From: Acetofilamentum sp.
GTDB lineage: Bacteria > Bacteroidota > Bacteroidia > Bacteroidales > JAFGUD01
NCBI GenBank assembly: GCA_020722645.1
Contig: DYKL01000052.1
Coordinates: forward strand, 1 to 14,360
Direction: 5' to 3'
DNA length: 14,360 nucleotides
Shown here: positions 1 to 5,383 of the stretch, piece after piece
Numbering within the stretch: the stretch's first letter is position 1
Layout of the letters: each line of letters starts with the position of its first letter
The notes under the pieces: generated by a model
Database searches by the model: none
What the model was told of the DNA's origin: nothing
Seen by the model: only the letters and a program-made list of their open reading frames with translations
Made by a program: the position numbers and the translations under genes

Positions 1-53
1 GTTTTCACCTGACTGAATTTCAGATATATAAGTATAGACTTACGGATTTAAGG
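1..53 (+). repeat. left copy of a 53-bp perfect inverted repeat
   Basis: This segment is the exact reverse complement of 1485-1537, so the two copies bracket the M20 hydrolase gene with their AGACTTACGGATTTAAGG ends facing inwards. The outer end is half of a palindrome: CACCTGACTGAATTTCAG at 6-23 would be the right arm, with TTTT at 2-5 as the loop, and the left arm lies beyond the window edge. The same inner end occurs again, with one change, at 1739-1756. The layout (one hairpin end, one conserved linear end) resembles small non-coding palindromic mobile elements, but no transposase is present here. Confidence 0.9.
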
Positions 54-54
54 A

Positions 55-81
55 AGTTTTTAAAGTTTTTAAAGTTCATAA
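55..81. repeat. 9-bp tandem repeat, three units
   Basis: Three consecutive 9-bp units are seen: AGTTTTTAA twice, then AGTTCATAA. They lie directly inside the left inverted repeat. The rest of 82-158 is AT-rich with only a weak GCCC/GGGC stem (around 93-106) and holds no supported gene. Confidence 0.7.
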
Positions 82-158
82 AGCCTGCCCATAGAGGGGC
101 TATAATTTTATAAAGTTATCGAGTTTTTAGTAAAGAGGGCATAATGTGTTTTAAAAAA

Positions 159-186
159 ACTATCCACTATGCACTAAGCACTAAAT
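159..186. repeat. degenerate 7-bp repeat, four units, overlapping a stop codon
   Basis: Four in-phase heptads are visible: ACTATCC, ACTATGC, ACTAAGC and ACTAAAT. The last contains the stop codon of the leftward M20 hydrolase gene (181-183). The reverse complement of the second unit, GCATAGT, recurs inside the larger heptad region at 3816-3822, so both belong to one low-complexity repeat type. Confidence 0.65.
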
Positions 187-1368
187 AAGATAAGCAATCA
201 TAGCATAAAAAGCTGATGCTTTTACGAGATGTTCGATAGGTGTTTTTTCGTTAGGAGCATGTGCCATAACTTCGTTTCCGGGTCCAAAACCTATAACAGG
301 AATTCCATGTACACCACGAATTGTAACTCCATTAGTTGAGAATGTCCATTTATCAATCAATGGTTCTTTATCCCATAATTTCAGATATGCCTGACGACCT
401 GCCTGAACAAAAGAGTGGTCTTCTTCAAGTTTCCATGTCGGGAAATATTTTTCCATTCCGTATTTTAGTCCTGTCCATGCAATTTCTTCGTAGTGAAGAA
501 CTTCAACTTTTCCACCCAAAGGTTTTGCAAATGCTTCAACTTCTGCAACAGCAGATTCTTTTGTTTCACCCCAGGTTAAACGACGGTCTAAATGTAAATG
601 AGCGTAATCAGAAACTGCACATAAAGAAGGACTGCCAGATTTGAATTCACTGATTGTTACAGTTCCTTTGCCTAAAAATTCATCAAAAGCAAGACGTTCG
701 TTTAGTTTTTCAACTTCCAAAGCACAACGAGAAGCTTTGTAAATAGCGTTATCTCCACGTTCAGGAGCAGAACCGTGACAAGAAATACCGTTGAAAGTAA
801 CTCTTATTTCCATTCTTCCTCTGTGACCGCGATAAATATTCAAATTAGTCGGTTCGGTACTTATAACAAAATCGGGTTTAATTTTATCTTCTTCAATTAT
901 GTAGTTCCAGCAAAGTCCATCGCAATCTTCTTCCATAACTGAACCAACAAAAAGAATTGTTAAATCTCTGTTGAAAGCAAGTTCTTTTAGAATACGTCCG
1001 GCAGTAACAAAAGCAGCAGCACCACCTTCCTGGTCAACAGAACCGCGACCGTAAACAAATTCGTTGTCAATTTCACCGCTGAAAGGGTCTTTTGTCCAGT
1101 TGTTTAAATTTCCAACATCAACAGTATCCATGTGAGCGTCAATTGCAAGAATTTTTTTTCCGTTACCGATACGACCAATAACATTACCAAGACCATCAAA
1201 TTTTACTTCGTCAAATCCGGCTTCTTCCATCTGGCGTTTCAGTTCATGTTGAACATCTTTTTCGCCCATACTTAAAGATTTGATTTTTACTAATTTTGAA
1301 AGATTTTCGGCTGTATATAGTCGATATTTTTCGGCAAGTTCGTTGATTTGTTTTGCTAAATTTTCCAT
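181..1368 (-). CDS. ygeY: YgeY-type M20 family metallohydrolase
   Basis: The 395-residue product is a cytoplasmic zinc-dependent M20 peptidase/deacylase of the YgeY group, which in many bacteria sits near selenium-dependent or purine/amino-acid catabolism genes. Its true substrate is not established. The M20 metal and catalytic residues are in place: DAHMDT (His79, Asp81), GRGSVDQEGG (Asp112), MEED (Glu146-Glu147), STEPTN (Glu172), and a late His in VMAHAPNE. The signature CDGLCW with YRGHRGRMEIRV (149-190) and CHGSAPERGDNA (197-208) is typical of YgeY and separates it from ArgE/DapE. Length matches the family. The start at 1368 matches the usual N-terminus; no Shine-Dalgarno is seen. The gene stands alone between inverted repeats and has no metabolic partners nearby. 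The family is certain, the exact substrate unknown. Confidence 0.9.
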   Translation of the reverse strand: MENLAKQINELAEKYRLYTAENLSKLVKIKSLSMGEKDVQHELKRQMEEAGFDEVKFDGLGNVIGRIGNGKKILAIDAHMDTVDVGNLNNWTKDPFSGEIDNEFVYGRGSVDQEGGAAAFVTAGRILKELAFNRDLTILFVGSVMEEDCDGLCWNYIIEEDKIKPDFVISTEPTNLNIYRGHRGRMEIRVTFNGISCHGSAPERGDNAIYKASRCALEVEKLNERLAFDEFLGKGTVTISEFKSGSPSLCAVSDYAHLHLDRRLTWGETKESAVAEVEAFAKPLGGKVEVLHYEEIAWTGLKYGMEKYFPTWKLEEDHSFVQAGRQAYLKLWDKEPLIDKWTFSTNGVTIRGVHGIPVIGFGPGNEVMAHAPNEKTPIEHLVKASAFYAMIAYLI

Positions 1369-1417
1369 TTGAAATTTTATTAGTTGTTTAAAAAAATTTT
1401 TAAATTAATTAAACTTG

Positions 1418-1425
1418 CAAATGTA
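1418..1425 (-). promoter_or_regulatory. candidate -7 box for ygeY
   Basis: Read leftward the sequence is TACATTTG, matching the Bacteroidota -7 consensus TAnnTTTG. It lies about 50 bp before the ygeY start, giving a leader of roughly 40-45 nt. No TTTG -33 box is present at the usual spacing, so this rests on the -7 match alone. Confidence 0.4.
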
Positions 1426-1457
1426 AATATTTTTTGGGAAAGAGAAAGAAAGATTTG

Positions 1458-1491
1458 AGAGTTTTTTATGGAATTTTAAAATTACCTTAAA
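1458..1491 (+). repeat. 34-bp direct repeat, copy 1
   Basis: This segment (starts AGAGTTTTTTATGG, ends CTTAAA) recurs at 1553-1586 with a single mismatch (C1485 versus T1580). The two copies flank the right-hand inverted repeat and its palindrome. Its last 7 bases overlap the CCTTAAA start of the inverted repeat. Confidence 0.85.
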
Positions 1492-1537
1492 TCCGTAAGT
1501 CTATACTTATATATCTGAAATTCAGTCAGGTGAAAAC
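1485..1537 (-). repeat. right copy of the 53-bp inverted repeat
   Basis: Exact reverse complement of 1-53. It starts CCTTAAATCCGTAAGTCT on the gene-proximal side and runs into the palindrome at 1522-1547 on the distal side. The 18-base arm CTGAAATTCAGTCAGGTG ends at 1532, but here only 11 bases of the opposite arm are kept, whereas the left copy keeps all 18. Confidence 0.9.
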
Positions 1538-1547
1538 ACCTGACTGA
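1522..1547. repeat. perfect 11-bp stem palindrome with AAAA loop
   Basis: TCAGTCAGGTG, loop AAAA (1533-1536), then CACCTGACTGA. It has no U-run on either strand, so it does not look like a simple intrinsic terminator. It forms the distal end of the inverted repeat and shares the GGTG-N4-CACC loop closure with the hairpins at 2177-2202. Confidence 0.85.
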
Positions 1548-1552
1548 TGCAA

Positions 1553-1586
1553 AGAGTTTTTTATGGAATTTTAAAATTATCTTAAA
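1553..1586 (+). repeat. 34-bp direct repeat, copy 2
   Basis: Second copy of 1458-1491, 95 bp away, one mismatch. Between the copies lie the inverted repeat and palindrome, as if that element had been inserted with, or had generated, a long flanking duplication. Confidence 0.85.
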
Positions 1587-1601
1587 AAAACATCTAATTC
1601 A

Positions 1602-1730
1602 TATATTAAATAAAACTTTCAATATTTTTTCGTCCATAAATTAGTTTATTGTTTTTTTGATAGAATTTATAAGGTGCGGATTTTTTAATGTTTGATATTC
1701 CAATAAATCAACTTCTCTTTTCAACAATTC
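1602..1730 (-). pseudogene. remnant: 3' end of an mntA-like gene plus first codons of a hepT-like gene
   Basis: Read leftward, 1730-1641 encodes the last 29 residues of the MntA-like protein found intact at 1794-2081 (ELLKREVDLL to the stop). A second reading frame follows at once: ATG at 1637-1635 begins MDEKILKVLFNI and hits TGA at 1601-1599. Bases 1604-1723 are identical to 1757-1876; towards 1731 two differences occur and both are silent Leu codon changes (TTG TTG here, TTA CTG in the intact gene). Upstream the frame is closed by TAA at 1733-1731. This is a broken duplicate, not an expressed antitoxin. Confidence 0.75.
1604..1723 (-). repeat. 120-bp direct duplication, copy A
   Basis: Identical over 120 bp to 1757-1876 at an offset of 153 bp, with homology trailing to 1731. 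It spans the end of the mntA-like gene and the start of its putative partner gene. Confidence 0.9.
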
Positions 1731-1790
1731 TTACGAAAAGACTTGCGGATTTAAGGTATTAAATAAAACTTTCAATATTTTTTCGTCCAT
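1731..1790 (-). pseudogene. truncated start of a HepT-like (DUF86) toxin gene
   Basis: ATG at 1790-1788 lies 3 nt after the stop of the MntA-like gene and encodes MDEKILKVLFN, which resembles the N-terminus of HepT/DUF86 proteins. In mntA-hepT operons this is where the toxin gene is expected. After 11 codons the frame enters the repeat motif at 1756 and ends at TAA 1733-1731 (19 residues in all). A HepT toxin is normally well over 100 residues with a catalytic R-x4-6-H motif, none of which is here. The HepT identification rests on 11 residues plus position, so it is tentative; that the frame is broken by a repeat is clear. Confidence 0.45.
1739..1756 (+). repeat. third copy of the inverted-repeat end motif, at the duplication junction
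   Basis: AGACTTGCGGATTTAAGG differs in one base from the inner end of the 53-bp repeat (36-53, and inverted at 1484-1501). It sits exactly between the two duplicated blocks and abuts copy B at 1757, so this end motif marks a rearrangement breakpoint. Confidence 0.75.
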
Positions 1791-1876
1791 AAATTAGTTT
1801 ATTGTTTTTTTGATAGAATTTATAAGGTGCGGATTTTTTAATGTTTGATATTCCAATAAATCAACTTCTCTTTTCA
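1757..1876 (-). repeat. 120-bp direct duplication, copy B
   Basis: Second copy of 1604-1723; includes the 3' end of the intact mntA-like gene and the first 11 codons of the downstream frame. Confidence 0.9.
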
Positions 1877-2081
1877 GTAATTCTGTAAGTTCGTCTTTTA
1901 AAAACAAATAATTGTCAAAATAGTTAGTTGGCTCAAAATCAAGAAATTTGACAAGAAAATCGTAATCGCTTTTTTCATTAAAATTATCAGTCAAAGAAGA
2001 CCCAAATAAGTACAAAAAATCGACATAGTGATTTTGGCAAATATCAGAAATAAATTTTAATTGTTTTTGAGAAAAAATCAT
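1794..2081 (-). CDS. MntA-like minimal nucleotidyltransferase (orphan type VII antitoxin)
   Basis: A 95-residue single-domain protein of the DNA polymerase beta-type (MNT) nucleotidyltransferase family. The signature is present: FGSS (26-29), then SDYDFLV with the metal-binding pair Asp39 and Asp41, and VDLL with the third acidic residue Asp74. Known MntA antitoxins silence the HepT ribonuclease by AMPylating it. Length is normal, and the start at 2081 gives the usual short helix before the GSS motif. The partner expected immediately downstream is reduced to 11 codons in this window, so the gene appears to be an orphan antitoxin whose full active site is retained. A separate hepT elsewhere in the genome is possible. 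The family assignment is firm; the toxin-antitoxin role is inferred. Confidence 0.8.
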   Translation of the reverse strand: MIFSQKQLKFISDICQNHYVDFLYLFGSSLTDNFNEKSDYDFLVKFLDFEPTNYFDNYLFLKDELTELLKREVDLLEYQTLKNPHLINSIKKTIN

Positions 2082-2149
2082 ACAATAAATTTAATACAAA
2101 AATGCTAATTTTTATCAAAAAAGACAAATTATATACACTGTAGAAATTT

Positions 2150-2266
2150 TATGGATACTGGTTTTAAACCTGTTGATTTTGTCGGTGGTGACACCGACAA
2201 AAGCGTGTTTAACGACATTTCAGATGTCCGCACCTGAAATTTCAACGGTTTTAAACCAAGACCATT
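2150..2266. mobile_element. palindromic element with terminal inverted repeats and two hairpins, copy 1
   Basis: Both ends carry GGTTTTAAACC within a longer imperfect inverted repeat (left TACTGGTTTTAAACCTGTTGA-like at about 2156-2176, right its complement at 2241-2266). Inside are two hairpins. The first is perfect: TTTTGTCGGTG, loop GTGA, CACCGACAAAA (2177-2202). The second is TTTCAGATG, loop TCCG, CACCTGAAA (2218-2239) with one mismatch. It encodes no protein. A decayed copy lies at 6097-6208. The structure fits a MITE- or REP-doublet-like dispersed element, or a structured RNA; orientation and mobility are inferred. Confidence 0.7.
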
Positions 2267-2363
2267 TTATGCTTTAAAAAACTATCAAATTCCCAGCTTA
2301 ATAATTCTTTTCCGGTGTAATCTTTATTTACAAATTTATTGTTTTCTGCAAATTTTCAATCAT
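2242..2363 (-). pseudogene. frameshifted gene remnant downstream of the Mur ligase
   Basis: An ATG (2363-2361) sits 2 nt after the Mur ligase stop. It opens MIENLQ and stops after 11 codons. Adding one A to the AAAA run just after the third codon restores a protein-like frame, MIEKFAENNKFVNKD followed by TGKELLSWEFDSFLK, which then runs into the terminal repeat of the palindromic element at 2266 and ends at TGA 2244-2242. This looks like the N-terminal part of a small protein that was coupled to the Mur ligase and was lost by frameshift and element insertion. I do not recognise the family. A sequencing error could mimic the frameshift, but the truncation by the repeat would remain. Confidence 0.35.
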
Positions 2364-2365
2364 TT

Positions 2366-3715
2366 TTAAAAAAGATTAAACTGTCTTTTTGAAAATTCAC
2401 CAAGTGAGGGGTCTCTTGCACCCATAATCAACACAATATCTCCGGTTTTTATTTTATTTTTTATTTGTTCAGCAAAATTTTCTCGTGGTTCGGTTAAAAA
2501 TGCTTTTACGTTTTTGTTTTTCATTTCTTCAACAACATCAGCAGAAGTAATTGTTTTACTGACAGTTCCGCCGGCATAAAAAACTTCTGAAAGATAGAAT
2601 TCATCTTGCTGACGCATTATTTTTTGCAGTTTTTCAATCAATTCATCTTTCATAAATTTCAAAGGATTAAATCCGTGCGGTTGAAAGAACGCAAATACTC
2701 TGCTACCAAGCACTTGTGACGTTTTGACAGCACTTTCAATTTTAGCTGGATTATGTGCATAATCGTCAATAAAAGTAACACCGTTTTTTGTGCCAAGAAT
2801 CTGCATTCTACGGTCAATTCCGCCGTATTTTTTTAATGCTTTTGCAATATTTTCGAGGCTTATTCCAAGATAATTTGCCACAGCTATTGACGAAGTTGCA
2901 TTTTCAACATTATGCAAACCAATTGCTGGAATAAAAAACTCTGTATTTTTAATTGTAAAGTACAGACCATCAGCTTTTTGATTGATATTTTCGGCGAAAA
3001 AGTCTGTTTCTGATGTACCAAAATCGTATTGTGAATGATTTGAAAATTTTTTTGAACGTTCGTTTGCTAAATTTACAATAATTTGCTCTTTTACCTGCGT
3101 TGCAAATTGCCCGAAAATTTTTTCGAGTTCGTCAAATTCTTTGTGGTCGCGGTCGATATTTAGAATTAGACCAATTTCGGGAGAATAATTAACCAAAGTT
3201 CCATCGCTTTCGTCGGCTTCAATAACTAACCAGTCTCCCTTGCCAACAGCGGCATTGCCGATTTTACCTGTTTTTTGAAGACTTGCAAGTCCAGAACCAT
3301 TGAGCATTGAAGGCGAAAAACCGTTTTCTTCTAGTATTGTGTAAATCATTGCGGTAGTGCTTGATTTCCCAGATGTTCCGGCTACTGCAACAGTTTTTTT
3401 GCTTTGTGTAATTTTTTTTAACATTTCGGAACGATGAATAACCGGTATTTTCAATTCCATTGCTTGTTTATATTCGGGAACTGTTGGTTCAATTGCAGTT
3501 GAAACAACTATAAAATCGGTATCTTTATCAATTATTGCTTCACCCTGAACATAAGTTTTTATATTTTCGTTTTCAAGTTGTTGTCGGACTTTGTGATTAG
3601 GTTCATTCACAAATAATCTGTCAGAACCATAAACATAATTGCCTGTATTTGCCAGATATTGTGCTATTGCGCTCATTCCAACCCCTGCTACGCCTATGAA
3701 GAAATATTTTGCCAT
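2366..3715 (-). CDS. MurC-like Mur ligase family protein
   Basis: A 449-residue cytoplasmic ATP-dependent amide ligase of the MurC/Mpl branch. Order: N-terminal UDP-sugar-binding Rossmann domain with GVAGVGMSAIA (8-18), central ATPase domain with P-loop GTSGKSST (113-120), EADESDGT (166-173) and NIDRDH (186-191), then HNVENA (268-273), and a C-terminal ligase domain with DRRMQ (301-305) and DDYAHNPAKI (317-326). ESDGT and the overall length favour MurC over Mpl. Several normally strict MurC positions differ: GTSGKSS instead of GTHGKTT, FQPHGF instead of FQPHRY, and GARDPS instead of the late GAGD motif. It may therefore be a paralogue with another acceptor, not the housekeeping MurC. It stands alone, followed 2 nt later by a broken frame. 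No Shine-Dalgarno is evident. Confidence 0.8.
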   Translation of the reverse strand: MAKYFFIGVAGVGMSAIAQYLANTGNYVYGSDRLFVNEPNHKVRQQLENENIKTYVQGEAIIDKDTDFIVVSTAIEPTVPEYKQAMELKIPVIHRSEMLKKITQSKKTVAVAGTSGKSSTTAMIYTILEENGFSPSMLNGSGLASLQKTGKIGNAAVGKGDWLVIEADESDGTLVNYSPEIGLILNIDRDHKEFDELEKIFGQFATQVKEQIIVNLANERSKKFSNHSQYDFGTSETDFFAENINQKADGLYFTIKNTEFFIPAIGLHNVENATSSIAVANYLGISLENIAKALKKYGGIDRRMQILGTKNGVTFIDDYAHNPAKIESAVKTSQVLGSRVFAFFQPHGFNPLKFMKDELIEKLQKIMRQQDEFYLSEVFYAGGTVSKTITSADVVEEMKNKNVKAFLTEPRENFAEQIKNKIKTGDIVLIMGARDPSLGEFSKRQFNLF

Positions 3716-3736
3716 AAATAGTTATCTAGTTTGTCG

Positions 3737-3850
3737 AGTTTTTGAGTTGTGAGTAAAAAGTTATAAGTATTGAATATAAAGATGTCGAATGTTAAGTAAG
3801 TTGTCAGTTTTAAGTGCATAGTTGATAGTTTATAAAGTGTTGAATTTTAG
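3737..3850. repeat. degenerate 7-bp phased repeat
   Basis: From just upstream of the Mur ligase start, 5-base words of the type GAGTT, AAGTT, AAGTA, GAATA, GTTGA or GTTTA recur with 2-base spacers, giving a period of 7 over about 16 units (clearest at 3814-3836: GTGCATA, GTTGATA, GTTTATA). It shares the GCATAGT word with the heptads at 159-186. It carries no reading frame. The rest of the 516-bp gap (3851-4231) is very AT-rich, with no gene, tRNA or clear hairpin found. Confidence 0.5.
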
Positions 3851-4177
3851 TTAATTATAGATGTATTAATTTACAAATAATTTTGTTCAATTACTTATTT
3901 GTCAATAGATTTTATAAATTCTGATATTAGTTTTGAAATTTCAAGAGTCAAATTATAAGTAATGATACAATTTGAAAATATTTAATTCAAATTCAATAAA
4001 TTACAAAATTGTAATATACAAAAAAATTTGTCTGGTTACTTATAATCCTAAATTACTTTCAAAAACGATTTTATATCTTTGATAGCAACTTGATATAAAA
4101 ATATAGTTTCGACAAATTTAGATTTTTTTGTAAGTAATTGTTAAGAAATAACTTGTTTCTTTGATATTTTTGATAAC

Positions 4178-4201
4178 CACATAGACACATAGTTCGCATA
4201 G
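4178..4201. repeat. three CACATAG-type 7-mers
   Basis: CACATAG (4178-4184), CACATAG (4186-4192) and CGCATAG (4195-4201) follow each other with 1-2 base spacers, about 30 bp beyond the end of the aminotransferase gene. They look like another member of the short degenerate repeats found in the non-coding parts of this window. Confidence 0.45.
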
Positions 4202-4231
4202 ATTATTAAATATGTTTTTTCGTAACAATTC

Positions 4232-5371
4232 CTAATATTTAAAATTTATCATGTTATTCAAAACTTCTTCTATTCTTGCTTTTTCTTCATCAGTAAGGTT
4301 AGAACCACTTGGCAAACACAGACCGGTGTTGAATAATTTTTCGGAAACTCCGTTTTTATAAACAGGGTATTTTTCAAAAACAGGTTGTAAATGCATAGGT
4401 TTCCACAAAGGTCTGCTTTCGATGTTTTCTTTTTCAAAAGCTAATCTTAAATCATTACAATCAAATCCTGTTTTATCTTTGTCAATCAAAATTGTTGTCA
4501 ACCAGTAATTTGAATAAAATCTATTATCAGGTTCTTCAAGAAAAGTAATCCCATCAGTATTCCCGAGTATTTTTTTGTAAAATTTAAAATTATTGCGTCT
4601 TTGTTCTGTTCTTTGCGTTAATACTTCCATTTGACCTCTTCCAATTCCGGCAACAATATTGCTCATTCTGTAATTATAACCAATTTGAGAATGCTGATAA
4701 TGAGGAGCAGAATCACGAGCCTGAGTTGAAAGAAATCTTGCTTTTGCAATCATTTCGGGATTATCGGAAATTAAAGCACCACCACCGGATGTTGTAATTA
4801 TTTTATTTCCGTTAAATGACAAAATTCCAAATTTACCGAATGTTCCGGTACCTTTACCATTGTATTTGCTACCTAAAGATTCAGCTGCGTCTTCAATAAC
4901 AGGAATTTGATAATCATTTGCAATTTTAAGTAATTCGTCCATTTTTGCCGGCATTCCATATAAGTGAACAATAATAAGAGCTTTAGGCTTTTTCCCTGAC
5001 GCTATTCTGTCTTTAATAGCGTATTCAAGCATTTCCGGAGACATATTCCATGTTTCTTCTTCGCTGTCCACAAAAACAGGTGTGGCATTCTGATAAACTA
5101 TCGGATTTGCAGATGCTGAAAAAGTAAAACTTGAAACTATAACTTCATCATCATTTTTTACCCCCAAAAGTATAAGTGCAAGATGAAGAGAGGCAGAACC
5201 CGAGCTTAATGCTGCAACATCATTTATTTTCAGATAATATGCAAGGTCTTTTTCAAAATTATCAACGTTCGGACCAAGAGGAGCAATCCAGTTTGTATCA
5301 AAAGCTTCGTGTATATATTTCAGTTCGCTGCCACCCATATGAGGTGATGAAAGGTAAATTCTGTTTTTCAT
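4232..5371 (-). CDS. DegT/DnrJ/EryC1/StrS family sugar-nucleotide aminotransferase
   Basis: A 379-residue PLP-dependent, cytoplasmic type I-fold aminotransferase that would convert a 4-keto-6-deoxy UDP-sugar to the 4-amino sugar. Seen motifs: SGSASLHLAL (57-66) for the cofactor phosphate pocket, HLYGMPAKMD (136-145), IEDAAESLG (159-167) with the pyridine-pairing Asp161, and SFNGNKIITTSGGG (185-198) whose Lys190 should form the internal aldimine. The C-terminal RPLWKPMHLQPVF is typical of the PglE/EpsN subgroup. Length is normal. It starts 12 nt after the stop of the phosphoglycosyltransferase gene, so the two form one operon, and the pairing suggests a bacillosamine-like 2,4-diamino sugar as first residue. 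The matching acetyltransferase (PglD-like) and dehydratase are not in the window. Confidence 0.88.
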   Translation of the reverse strand: MKNRIYLSSPHMGGSELKYIHEAFDTNWIAPLGPNVDNFEKDLAYYLKINDVAALSSGSASLHLALILLGVKNDDEVIVSSFTFSASANPIVYQNATPVFVDSEEETWNMSPEMLEYAIKDRIASGKKPKALIIVHLYGMPAKMDELLKIANDYQIPVIEDAAESLGSKYNGKGTGTFGKFGILSFNGNKIITTSGGGALISDNPEMIAKARFLSTQARDSAPHYQHSQIGYNYRMSNIVAGIGRGQMEVLTQRTEQRRNNFKFYKKILGNTDGITFLEEPDNRFYSNYWLTTILIDKDKTGFDCNDLRLAFEKENIESRPLWKPMHLQPVFEKYPVYKNGVSEKLFNTGLCLPSGSNLTDEEKARIEEVLNNMINFKY

Positions 5372-5383
5372 TTTTTAATAAAT

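Noticed and set aside
82..106. Weak GCCC/GGGC stem downstream of ygeY as a terminator
   Set aside because: Only 4 bp of stem, and no U-run follows on the leftward strand.
336..644. Rightward frame of 102 codons inside the ygeY gene
   Set aside because: Antisense to a gene with all M20 active-site motifs; its translation has no recognisable pattern.
1..1547. Composite transposon around ygeY
   Set aside because: The flanking repeats encode no transposase and no target duplication outside the repeats can be seen; kept only as an inverted-repeat observation.
4113..4120. TAAATTTG leftward box as a Mur ligase promoter
   Set aside because: It lies almost 400 bp before the gene, and such boxes occur by chance in AT-rich non-coding DNA.
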